A stretch of 6,314 nucleotides of DNA from an uncultured Selenomonadales bacterium (GTDB lineage: Bacteria; Bacillota_C; Negativicutes; Selenomonadales; Selenomonadaceae): contig CAMJNB010000080.1 of NCBI GenBank assembly GCA_946407175.1, forward strand, positions 1 to 6,314, read 5' to 3'. Each line of letters starts with the position of its first letter. The stretch's first letter is position 1. The position numbers were made by a program, and so were the translations under genes. Shown piece after piece: positions 1 through 6,094 of the stretch. Below the pieces are notes generated by a model. The model had not been told where the DNA came from, made no database searches, and saw only the letters and a list, made by a program, of their open reading frames with translations.

Positions 1-10
1 AATTTTGCAG

Positions 11-47
11 GGAGTAGGGATAATTTTCCCTGCTCCAAATTTTTTTT
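11..47 (+). terminator. Intrinsic terminator-like hairpin upstream of terD
   Basis: GGAGTAGGGA (11-20) pairs with TCCCTGCTCC (27-36) to give a 10-bp stem with one G.U wobble and a 6-base loop. AAA and then a run of eight T (40-47) follow, the classic layout of a Rho-independent terminator reading rightward. It probably ends the gene to the left of the window. Only 16 bases separate the T run from the terD start codon, so it could also act as a leader attenuator for terD. The opposite strand lacks a comparable T run after the stem, so it looks one-directional. Confidence 0.75.
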
Positions 48-50
48 GAA

Positions 51-57
51 AGGAAAG
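51..57 (+). promoter_or_regulatory. Ribosome binding site fixing the terD start at 64
   Basis: AGGAAAG lies 6 bases before the ATG at 64 and 9 bases from its AGGA core. The in-frame TTG at 46 sits inside the terminator T run with no site before it, so 64 is preferred. TerD proteins also typically begin MGVSL or MAVSL, which matches 64. Confidence 0.7.
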
Positions 58-63
58 ATTGAA

Positions 64-663
64 ATGGGCGTAAGCTTGAAAAAGGGACAGAAAATTAATC
101 TTGTTAAATCGGACGGCAGAAAACTTACAAAGTTAATGGTCGGTCTCGGTTGGGACGCGGTTGAACAGCCGCAGGGATTTTTCAGCAGAATTTTTAACGG
201 CAAGATTGACATTGACTGCGATGCGTCGGTTTTCCTTTGTCAAAGCGGCAAGTTCGTTGATAATGATGACTTGGTTTATTTCGGCAACCTTGAACATCAT
301 ACGCACGCTGTAAAGCATATGGGCGACAATTTGACCGGTGAAGGTGAAGGCGACGACGAAGAAATTTTCGTGGATTTGAACAAGCTACCGGACGAATACG
401 ACAAGCTGATTTTTGTTGTCAACGTCTACAAAGGTATGGAGCGAGAACAGCATTTCGGTATGATTAAACGCGCCTTTATTCGCGTGGTTGACAGTGAAAG
501 CAACGAGGAACTTTGCAGGTTCAACCTCACCGAAGATTACAGCGGCATGTTGTCAATGATAGCCGGTGAAGTTTACAAGCGCGGCGGTGAGTGGAAGTTT
601 AACGCTATCGGCAACGGCACGAAGGATATTAATCTTACGGAGCTTAGCAAGCATTTTAGATAG
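64..663 (+). CDS. terD: TerD-family calcium-binding stress/tellurite-resistance protein
   Basis: This 199-residue protein spans a single full-length TerD domain. The start MGVSLKKGQKINL, GLGWD (27-31), the acidic DIDCDAS stretch (48-54; Asp49, 51, 53), GDNLTGEGEGDDEE (87-100) and the C-terminal GEWKFNAIG are all hallmarks of the family. The acidic loops are the calcium-binding sites known in characterised TerD proteins. There is no signal peptide or membrane segment, so it should be cytoplasmic. The family includes close paralogues (TerE, TerZ and others), so the symbol denotes the family, not an exact orthologue. The other classic ter genes (terB, terC, telA) are not in the window. A His-rich patch, HHTH (78-81), precedes the main acidic loop. 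The gene directly precedes an exported nucleosidase and a Ca2+-ATPase, which suggests a role in calcium-linked stress handling (inference). The ATG at 64 is chosen over the TTG at 46 from the ribosome site and family N-terminus. Confidence 0.93.
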   Translation: MGVSLKKGQKINLVKSDGRKLTKLMVGLGWDAVEQPQGFFSRIFNGKIDIDCDASVFLCQSGKFVDNDDLVYFGNLEHHTHAVKHMGDNLTGEGEGDDEEIFVDLNKLPDEYDKLIFVVNVYKGMEREQHFGMIKRAFIRVVDSESNEELCRFNLTEDYSGMLSMIAGEVYKRGGEWKFNAIGNGTKDINLTELSKHFR

Positions 664-702
664 CTTAAAATGTTTCCGATTTCAGGTAGCTAAAAATGTT
701 TC
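661..702 (+). repeat. 16-base direct repeat spanning the terD-nucleosidase junction
   Basis: TAGCTTAAAATGTTTC (661-676) recurs as TAGCTAAAAATGTTTC (687-702), 15 of 16 bases identical, at a 26-base offset. The first copy contains the terD stop codon. The second contains the ATG of the next gene, so that start codon appears to be the duplicated copy of a non-coding ATG at 670. Both copies carry the TAGC core of the heptamer elements found at 1639 and 4380, suggesting a decayed member of the same repeat family. AGGT at 684-687 is the only ribosome-site candidate for the downstream gene. Confidence 0.6.
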
Positions 703-1649
703 ACAAAAAATTTTTAACGACTTTAATCGCAGGTTTGTTGCTGATTTACGGCATCTGTACGCCGATTGCAAGCGCTGAAAATTCAACGTCAATCCAAAGT
801 GTTATATCGATTAATTTTGAGGGCGATGAATCTTTTGTAAAATTTTTAAATTCACTGCCGCAAAAGAAAGTTACGTCTTACAAGAGCAAGCAACGTCCGA
901 TTTTGCTTGAAGGCGCAATGAATGTCGAGATTAACAAATTGGTTAAGGCGCTGAAAAATCCCACCGTTTACAAAATTTTAAATTACGTTTACATTGCGGG
1001 AACTTACAAAAATTATCCCGTGATTGTTGCGCGTACCGAACAGGGTATGGAAAATGCGGCGGCGGTTACCGCGCTTGCCATTGAAAATTTCAAACCGGTT
1101 GCTGTAATAAATCAAGGCACGGCAGGCGGTCATATTGCTGAAGCTGAAATTAATTCGATTATTATCGGCAACAAATACATAAACTACGCGGCGATTATAA
1201 CCGAAAAAACACCCGCAGACGCAGGTGTTAAAATTTTTCCGCAGGAAATGCGCGGAACTTTTGCTTACGACAAAGACAAAAAAAATTTCAGGCTTTTCAA
1301 AGAATATCTCCCCGACCCGACGCTTTTAAAAATTGCCGAAGAAGTTGCCGCGTCCGACAGAAATTTTCATACGTTGACGGGTACGATTTCAAGCGCCGAT
1401 TCTTGGCTTAACGGCATTGACCATTATAAATGCTTGAATGAAAATTATGGTTCACTTGCCGAAGAAATGGAAACTTGTTCAGCCGCGCAGATTTGCCAAA
1501 GTTCAAATGTGCCTTTTATCGGTATTCGCGTAATTTCCGATAATTCCATTATTTCGCCGAATCATTACGAAGAAACATCCGTCACGTGCCAAGATTTTGT
1601 TTTGATTGTAGTTGAACGCTACATAAAAAATTTAAAAAGTAGCTTGTAG
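696..1649 (+). CDS. Exported MTA/SAH-nucleosidase-like protein (PNP/UDP phosphorylase superfamily)
   Basis: The 317-residue product has a signal peptide: KK at 4-5, a hydrophobic core at about 6-24, and a signal peptidase I site after Ala27 (ASA before Glu28). Cys21 is not in a lipobox. The mature part aligns by eye with bacterial 5'-methylthioadenosine/S-adenosylhomocysteine nucleosidase, which cleaves adenine from MTA, SAH or 5'-deoxyadenosine. GAMNVE (73-78) matches the E. coli GAMEEE segment, so Glu78 corresponds to catalytic Glu12. INQGTAGG matches INTGSAGG. EME (257-259) matches the ribose-binding pair Glu172/Glu174, and ISD with Asp282 matches catalytic Asp197. The active site therefore looks intact. 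Exact substrate is uncertain, because SSADSW replaces the usual SGDAF and the N-terminal extension is longer than in cytosolic enzymes. It could be another nucleosidase of the fold. Export is odd for this enzyme class. The last codons (Ser-Ser-Leu-stop) are made of the heptamer repeat at 1639. The ribosome site is weak (AGGT, 684-687). Confidence 0.85.
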   Translation: MFHKKFLTTLIAGLLLIYGICTPIASAENSTSIQSVISINFEGDESFVKFLNSLPQKKVTSYKSKQRPILLEGAMNVEINKLVKALKNPTVYKILNYVYIAGTYKNYPVIVARTEQGMENAAAVTALAIENFKPVAVINQGTAGGHIAEAEINSIIIGNKYINYAAIITEKTPADAGVKIFPQEMRGTFAYDKDKKNFRLFKEYLPDPTLLKIAEEVAASDRNFHTLTGTISSADSWLNGIDHYKCLNENYGSLAEEMETCSAAQICQSSNVPFIGIRVISDNSIISPNHYEETSVTCQDFVLIVVERYIKNLKSSL

Positions 1650-1694
1650 CAAGTAGCTTGTAATTAATCGCTACCCGCTACCCGCTACCAGCTA
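1639..1694 (+). repeat. Fold-back heptamer repeat element, copy 1
   Basis: The left arm holds GTAGCTT (1639-1645), GTAGCAA (1646-1652) and GTAGCTT (1653-1659). The right arm holds GCTACCC (1670-1676), GCTACCC (1677-1683), GCTACCA (1684-1690) and a partial GCTA (1691-1694). Three GTAGC/GCTAC 5-bp helices stack with 2x2 mismatched steps between them around a 12-base loop (1658-1669). The element starts inside the coding sequence and supplies the nucleosidase stop codon (1647-1649). No T run follows the stem directly: the T stretch at 1704-1710 comes after the next ribosome site. It is therefore not a standard terminator. Confidence 0.85.
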
Positions 1695-1697
1695 AAA

Positions 1698-1703
1698 GAG
1701 GTG
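1698..1703 (+). promoter_or_regulatory. Ribosome binding site for the TTG-started ATPase gene
   Basis: GAGGTG sits 9 bases before the TTG at 1713. No ATG lies nearby in frame, and the protein family's N-terminal domain begins immediately, so the TTG start is supported. Confidence 0.7.
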
Positions 1704-1712
1704 TTTTTTTAA

Positions 1713-4382
1713 TTGAAGATTACAGGTTTAACTGACGCGCAGGTTAAAGAGAACGTTGCCAAGTACGGCGACAACTCCATTACCGAGCAAGCGCGCGAAG
1801 GTTTTTGGGACAAACTTAAAAATAACTTTGACGATCCTATTATAAAGATTTTAATTTTTGCGTTGATTCTCAACGTGATTTTTGCCTTTATGGGCAAGTC
1901 TGAATGGTATGAATCAGTCGGCATTGCACTTGCGGTATTGCTGGCAACTTTCGTGTCGACTTATTCAGAATACAACAATGAAAGCGCCTTTCGCAAATTG
2001 CAAGGCGAAGCGTCACTGATAAAGTGTAAAGTCTATCGTAACGGCGCCGTTGTTGAAATTCCGATTAACGATATCACAATGGGCGATTGCGTACTTTTGC
2101 AGACCGGTGACAAAATTCCTGCGGACGGCGTGATTATCGACGGTTCAATTACGGTTGACCAGTCCATTTTGAACGGCGAAGCTAAGGAAGAGGAAAAAAA
2201 TCCCGCGCCCGATTCTGCGGCTGATGAAGAGGCGGCAGGCAGTACGGACTTTTTAAATCCGCATAAAGTTTTCCGTGCGGCGGTAGTTGCAGGCGGCAGT
2301 GCGGTAATGCGTACAGTCACGCTCGGCGACAACACGGTTTACGGCAAAATTGCTAAGGAATTGCAGATTGATGAAGATCGTGACACGCCCCTTAAAGTTA
2401 AACTCGGCGATTTGGCGGGACAAATTTCAAAATTCGGCTACATCGGCGGTATCGCGATTGCAATAGCGTTTATGTTTCAGCGCATTGTAATTCATAACGG
2501 CTGGGACGGCGCCGCGATTGCCGCGTACTGCTCCGACATTATGACGATTTTAAATGACTTGGTCGGCGCGGTTATGCTTGCCGTTATAATTATCGTTATG
2601 GCGGTGCCTGAAGGTCTGCCGCTTATGATTTCCATTGTCTCCGCGCAGAATATGGGCAAGATGCTGAAAGATAACGTCCTTGTGCGTAAAATCTCCGGCA
2701 TTGAAACGGCGGGCAGTTTGAACTTGCTTTTCAGCGATAAAACGGGAACAATTACAAAAGGACAGTTGGAAGTTGTCACATTCCTTGACGGTACCGCTAC
2801 TTTCACTGACAGCTTTGACCAGCTCAGCAATAAGATTAAGTCACTGATATCACTTTCGGTACGCTTTAACAGCGGCGCGGTAATTAGCGGCAACGACATT
2901 GTCGGCGGCAATATGACGGATCGCGCGTTACTCGGCTTTATAATTGGCAAAGACGCCCCGCCGAATGTCACGGTAGGCGACACGGTGCCTTTTGACAGCG
3001 CGAAAAAATATTCTATGGCTAAAGTCAGCGGCGACTACAACCTTTGGCTGATAAAAGGTGCGCCGGAACGTCTTCTTGACAAATGCTCGTACTACTACGA
3101 CGCGAACGGTACTAAGCAACCGCTTGACGCTCACGCCGCTATTAATGCGAAGATTGATGAACTTGCTAACCGCGCCATTCGTACGCTTGCATTAGTGACG
3201 TATGAAGGCGACGTTGTGGACGGAAATATACCGGACAGCGGCTTAACCTTTGTAGGCGTTACCGGTATTCGCGACGACGTGAGACCTGACGCGATTAAGG
3301 CGATTGAACAGGTTCATCAAGCCGGCGTGCAAGTTGTTATGATTACCGGCGACAGAAAGGAAACCGCACAGGCTATTGCTAAGGAAGCGGGCATTATTGA
3401 AATTGACGACGCTATTGTTATCACCAGCGCCGAACTCAACGCGATGAGTGACGACGAAGTTAAAAAGGCTCTGCCGAAAATTCGCGTTATCGCCCGTGCA
3501 CTTCCTACAGATAAAAGCCGCCTTGTAAGATTGGCGCAAGAATTAAACTTAGTTGTCGGTATGACAGGCGACGGCGTCAACGATTCACCCGCGCTTAAGA
3601 AAGCTGACGTAGGTTTTGCAATGGGCGGCGGCACCGAAGTTGCGAAAGAGGCAAGTGAAATCGTTATACTCGACGACAACTTTAAATCTATCGGCAAGGC
3701 AATTTTGTATGGACGTACAATTTTTAATTCAATTCGCAAGTTTATAATCTTCCAGCTTACGATTAACGTAGGCGCAGTTTTAATTTCGTTTATCTGTCCT
3801 TTACTCGGTCTTGAAAATCCGCTGTCAATCACGCAGATTTTGTGGGTCAACCTCGTTATGGATACTTTAGCGGCGTTGGCATTCGGCGGCGAACCGGCGC
3901 TTGATAGATATATGGAAGAAAAACCGAAACGGCGCGATGAAAAAATTGTCAACAACTATATGTTCAGCGCGATTGGTACCGGCGCACTTTGTAGCTTTGT
4001 GGTAGGTTTAGTTTTCTTGCTGACAGATTTTTCACGTGAACATTTCCGTGACATAAATCCCGAAGGCGTCAACGTGACTTTCGGCGGCGACAGCGTTTAC
4101 GTGTTGACAGGTTACTTTGCCTTCTTTATATTTATGGCGGTATTCAATGCGTTCAATGCGCGTACTGACAGAATGAATTTGTTTGACAACATCGGCGGCA
4201 ATCCCGGCTTTTTGAAAGTTATGGCGTTGATTGTCGGCGTGCAAGTTATTATGACGTACTTCGGCGGAGCGATTTTGCGCTGTTACGGCTTGACTATGAC
4301 TGAATGGGCGTTTGTCATTGCAATGGCGTTTATAATTATTCCGGTTGATTTGGTACGCAAGGCGATTGTAGGAAATAAATAG
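1713..4382 (+). CDS. PMCA-type (P2B) calcium-translocating P-type ATPase
   Basis: This 889-residue, ten-helix cation pump couples ATP hydrolysis to Ca2+ export. In order: N-terminal cation-ATPase domain (about 3-42), M1 (43-60), M2 (66-83), actuator domain, M3/M4 (about 240-308), phosphorylation and nucleotide domains, then M5-M10 (about 675-880). Key motifs are PEGLP (299-303, M4), DKTGTIT with phosphorylated Asp342, KGAPE (448-452), TGD (545-547) and TGDGVNDSPA starting at Thr618. Ca2+-site residues Glu300, Asn713 and Asp717 are present. M5 reads NVGA (685-688) where SERCA has NVGE, and M8 has FNAFNAR. Both are PMCA-like and predict one Ca2+ per cycle. The actuator TGES loop reads NGEA (154-157): Glu156, needed for dephosphorylation, is kept, but the flanking Thr and Ser are replaced. 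An acidic, Ala-rich stretch follows (about 158-179). No calmodulin-binding extension is seen. Start is TTG. The stop codon lies in a heptamer repeat. Mn2+ or another divalent ion cannot be excluded as substrate. Confidence 0.95.
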   Translation: MKITGLTDAQVKENVAKYGDNSITEQAREGFWDKLKNNFDDPIIKILIFALILNVIFAFMGKSEWYESVGIALAVLLATFVSTYSEYNNESAFRKLQGEASLIKCKVYRNGAVVEIPINDITMGDCVLLQTGDKIPADGVIIDGSITVDQSILNGEAKEEEKNPAPDSAADEEAAGSTDFLNPHKVFRAAVVAGGSAVMRTVTLGDNTVYGKIAKELQIDEDRDTPLKVKLGDLAGQISKFGYIGGIAIAIAFMFQRIVIHNGWDGAAIAAYCSDIMTILNDLVGAVMLAVIIIVMAVPEGLPLMISIVSAQNMGKMLKDNVLVRKISGIETAGSLNLLFSDKTGTITKGQLEVVTFLDGTATFTDSFDQLSNKIKSLISLSVRFNSGAVISGNDIVGGNMTDRALLGFIIGKDAPPNVTVGDTVPFDSAKKYSMAKVSGDYNLWLIKGAPERLLDKCSYYYDANGTKQPLDAHAAINAKIDELANRAIRTLALVTYEGDVVDGNIPDSGLTFVGVTGIRDDVRPDAIKAIEQVHQAGVQVVMITGDRKETAQAIAKEAGIIEIDDAIVITSAELNAMSDDEVKKALPKIRVIARALPTDKSRLVRLAQELNLVVGMTGDGVNDSPALKKADVGFAMGGGTEVAKEASEIVILDDNFKSIGKAILYGRTIFNSIRKFIIFQLTINVGAVLISFICPLLGLENPLSITQILWVNLVMDTLAALAFGGEPALDRYMEEKPKRRDEKIVNNYMFSAIGTGALCSFVVGLVFLLTDFSREHFRDINPEGVNVTFGGDSVYVLTGYFAFFIFMAVFNAFNARTDRMNLFDNIGGNPGFLKVMALIVGVQVIMTYFGGAILRCYGLTMTEWAFVIAMAFIIIPVDLVRKAIVGNK

Positions 4383-4435
4383 CTTGTAGCTGGTAGCTTG
4401 TAGCTTGTAGCAAAAATTTAAAAGCTACCGGCTGA
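4380..4435 (+). repeat. Fold-back heptamer repeat element, copy 2
   Basis: A truncated unit TAGCTT (4380-4385) is followed by GTAGCTG (4386-4392), GTAGCTT (4393-4399), GTAGCTT (4400-4406) and GTAGCAA (4407-4413). After an A/T-rich stretch come GCTACCG (4424-4430) and a degenerate GCTGA (4431-4435). The inner GTAGC (4407-4411) and GCTAC (4424-4428) form a stem with a 12-base loop (4412-4423), the same loop size as copy 1. The second right-arm unit pairs 4 of 5 positions if one G.U is allowed. The TAG that ends the ATPase gene is the first three bases of the element. No T run follows, so it is not an intrinsic terminator. Confidence 0.85.
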
Positions 4436-4438
4436 TAT

Positions 4439-4446
4439 AAGGAGGG
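4439..4446 (+). promoter_or_regulatory. Strong ribosome binding site for the GTG-started DUF445 gene
   Basis: AAGGAGGG is a near-perfect anti-16S match 6 bases before the GTG at 4453. It fixes that start and follows the heptamer element almost immediately. Confidence 0.85.
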
Positions 4447-4452
4447 CTGACC

Positions 4453-5766
4453 GTGAACAAATGGAATAACGCCGATACAACTCTATTATGCGCCGCGCTA
4501 TGCTTTTTGGTAGCGGTCGGCTTTAAAATACTTTACCCTGAATCCATTTTGGCGGAAGGATTTTTATTCGTGACGGAAGCGGCAATGGTCGGCGGAATTG
4601 CTGACTGGTTCGCCGTGACTGCGCTTTTCAAAAAACCTCTCGGCTTTCCCTTTCATACGGCGATACTGCCGCGCAGAAGGGCTGAATTTGTAAGCGCGTC
4701 CACTCAAATGGTGCGGAAAGAATTTTTTTCGCGCCGCACGATTTTTAAAAAGGTCGGCAATTTGCAACTGTTGCCGCTACTCACGAATTACCTTCAAAAA
4801 GACGAAACGCGAAAATTTTTGCTGACGACAATTTTCAACGTGATAAAGGAAAAATTTTCCGCCGTCGACAAAGAATCCTTAGCCAAAACCCTTTCAAATA
4901 AACTGCGAAAAGAATTTTGCAACGTACCGGCGTCAAAACTGGTTGATGAACTCTTCGCATGGGTACGAAACGGCGACAAGGACACCGAAATAGTTTTGGG
5001 CTTGATAAAGTCTTTTCGTACGCAGGCGGCTAAGTACGAGACGCGGGAAAAACTTCAAGCGATATTGGAAGATTACGCCGAAGAGCATATGAAGTCAGCA
5101 GGTGCCTTTTCATTTTTAATGGCGGGACTTGCGAAGGCGTTAAACTTCGTCAACTTTGAAGAGGCGGCAGAAATGATGCAGGTGCAACTTTTAAAACTGC
5201 TTGATGAACTTTTAACTGATTCGCCGTTGCAACGCCGCACGCTGAATGAATGCCGCGTAAAAATTGCCGAACTTGCCGAGTCACCGGAAGTAAGAGACTT
5301 AGCCGGTTACTTGCAGGTAGATTTGGCGTCGGAAATGCCTCTTGAAACAGCGTTGGAAAATGCGCTGAAAAATCTTGAACACCAATTAAACTCCGTGACG
5401 TTGGAAAAAGCGCCGCCGGTTGACGACAAAGCGCTTGTACCTTTGCAACGTAATTTAGGCTTGCTGACGGTGCAAATTTTGAACGACGAATATTTAAGGC
5501 TGATAAACATTTTGAACGGCGACAACGCGGTTAAAGACGCGGTAAATGACTTTATGCACGGCTTAACTGCGCGAACGGCGCTTTATGCACAGCCGCTGGT
5601 AGGTACGATAGCACAGACGGCGTTGGCAAAGTTGACCGAAGACCAGCTGAATAATTTGGTTTACGACAAGGCGGAGCAGGATTTTGTATGGATACGAATG
5701 AACGGCTCAATAGTCGGATCGGTTATCGGCATTGTGCTTTTCATACTGTTGCAACTTGTTTCATAG
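4453..5766 (+). CDS. DUF445 family membrane protein
   Basis: The 437-residue product matches the DUF445 family (YjiN-like proteins), whose biochemical role is not established. The N-terminal region has a membrane segment (about 9-28), a second hydrophobic stretch (32-59) and the family signature MVGGIADWFAVTALF (45-59), followed by KKPLGFPFHTAILPRR (60-75). A long, charged and mostly helical middle (about 80-400) has no recognisable enzyme motif. The C-terminus reads WIRMNG and then a single membrane helix to the end (about 417-437), which is also typical of the family. This layout suggests a protein anchored at both ends with a large extramembrane helical domain. Length and both signature ends look complete. 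It starts with GTG behind a strong ribosome site, 70 bases after the Ca2+-ATPase gene, probably on the same transcript. A role in envelope maintenance alongside the pump is only inference. Confidence 0.9.
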   Translation: MNKWNNADTTLLCAALCFLVAVGFKILYPESILAEGFLFVTEAAMVGGIADWFAVTALFKKPLGFPFHTAILPRRRAEFVSASTQMVRKEFFSRRTIFKKVGNLQLLPLLTNYLQKDETRKFLLTTIFNVIKEKFSAVDKESLAKTLSNKLRKEFCNVPASKLVDELFAWVRNGDKDTEIVLGLIKSFRTQAAKYETREKLQAILEDYAEEHMKSAGAFSFLMAGLAKALNFVNFEEAAEMMQVQLLKLLDELLTDSPLQRRTLNECRVKIAELAESPEVRDLAGYLQVDLASEMPLETALENALKNLEHQLNSVTLEKAPPVDDKALVPLQRNLGLLTVQILNDEYLRLINILNGDNAVKDAVNDFMHGLTARTALYAQPLVGTIAQTALAKLTEDQLNNLVYDKAEQDFVWIRMNGSIVGSVIGIVLFILLQLVS

Positions 5767-5791
5767 AGATTTTTTGAAAGTGAGGGATTGA

Positions 5792-6094
5792 ATGGGCGAA
5801 GTTGAAGTTGGAGAATATCTTGTCGAATGGGACGACGAGAAAAATAACATTAATAAGAAAAAACACGGTATTAGCTTTGAAACTGCGGCACGTATTTTTC
5901 TTGACGATAACAGAATTGAATATTACGACGAATTGCACAGCAATTTTGAAGATAGATTTCGTGTTATCGGAATAGTGAATGAAGTTTTATTCGTAGTTTA
6001 TACTGAACGCGAAGATAGCTACCGTCTAATTTCTGCGCGACAAGCTGATAAATCGGAGGAGGGTGAATATTATGGGCAGTATTCGGATTTATAA
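5792..6094 (+). CDS. brnT: BrnT-family ribonuclease toxin (type II toxin-antitoxin)
   Basis: This 100-residue protein belongs to the BrnT (DUF497) family, whose characterised Brucella member has a RelE-like fold and cleaves RNA to stop translation. Family marks are VEWDDEKNNINKKKHGISF (11-29), the DD at 38-39, EDRFRVIG (53-60), VVYTER (68-73) and RLISAR.A (78-85). All the usual conserved blocks are present and the length is normal to slightly long, so it looks intact. The ATG at 5792 has GAGGGA (5782-5787) 4 bases upstream. It begins 25 bases after the DUF445 gene with no visible terminator between, so read-through from the upstream genes is possible; no convincing promoter of its own was found. 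Its 3' end overlaps the antitoxin gene by 23 bases, the toxin-first order typical of brnTA. Confidence 0.9.
   Translation: MGEVEVGEYLVEWDDEKNNINKKKHGISFETAARIFLDDNRIEYYDELHSNFEDRFRVIGIVNEVLFVVYTEREDSYRLISARQADKSEEGEYYGQYSDL
6055..6063 (+). promoter_or_regulatory. Ribosome binding site inside brnT for brnA
   Basis: GGAGGAGGG lies within the 3' end of brnT, 8 bases before the ATG at 6072. It is too close to serve the in-frame GTG at 6063, so the ATG is preferred. This stronger site could favour antitoxin over toxin synthesis, though that is inference. Confidence 0.75.

Noticed and set aside
46..63. Upstream TTG start adding six residues to TerD
   Set aside because: The TTG lies in the terminator T run with no ribosome site before it, and the added residues do not fit the family's N-terminus.
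670..693. Seven-codon frame as a leader-peptide gene
   Set aside because: There is no ribosome site before it and it is explained by the direct repeat; kept only as a low-interest observation.
566..778. 70-codon frame overlapping the end of terD and the start of the nucleosidase
   Set aside because: It overlaps two well-supported genes in another frame and shows no recognisable domain.
1647..1667. Programmed stop-codon read-through, because TAG followed by C recurs at three gene ends
   Set aside because: In-frame extensions would be only a few residues long in each case and encode nothing recognisable.
1639..1710. Heptamer element plus T7 run as an intrinsic terminator
   Set aside because: The T run (1704-1710) is about 10-15 bases past the stem and lies after the next gene's ribosome site, so it does not fit the terminator layout.
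3317..3955. 212-codon open frame on the minus strand within the ATPase gene
   Set aside because: It lies opposite strongly conserved P-type ATPase motifs, has no family likeness, and is a shadow of the coding strand's codon bias. The other minus-strand frames were rejected for the same reason.
5749..5791. Promoter for brnT (TTGCAA at 5749-5754)
   Set aside because: No acceptable -10 box lies at 16-18 bases, so the match is not supported.
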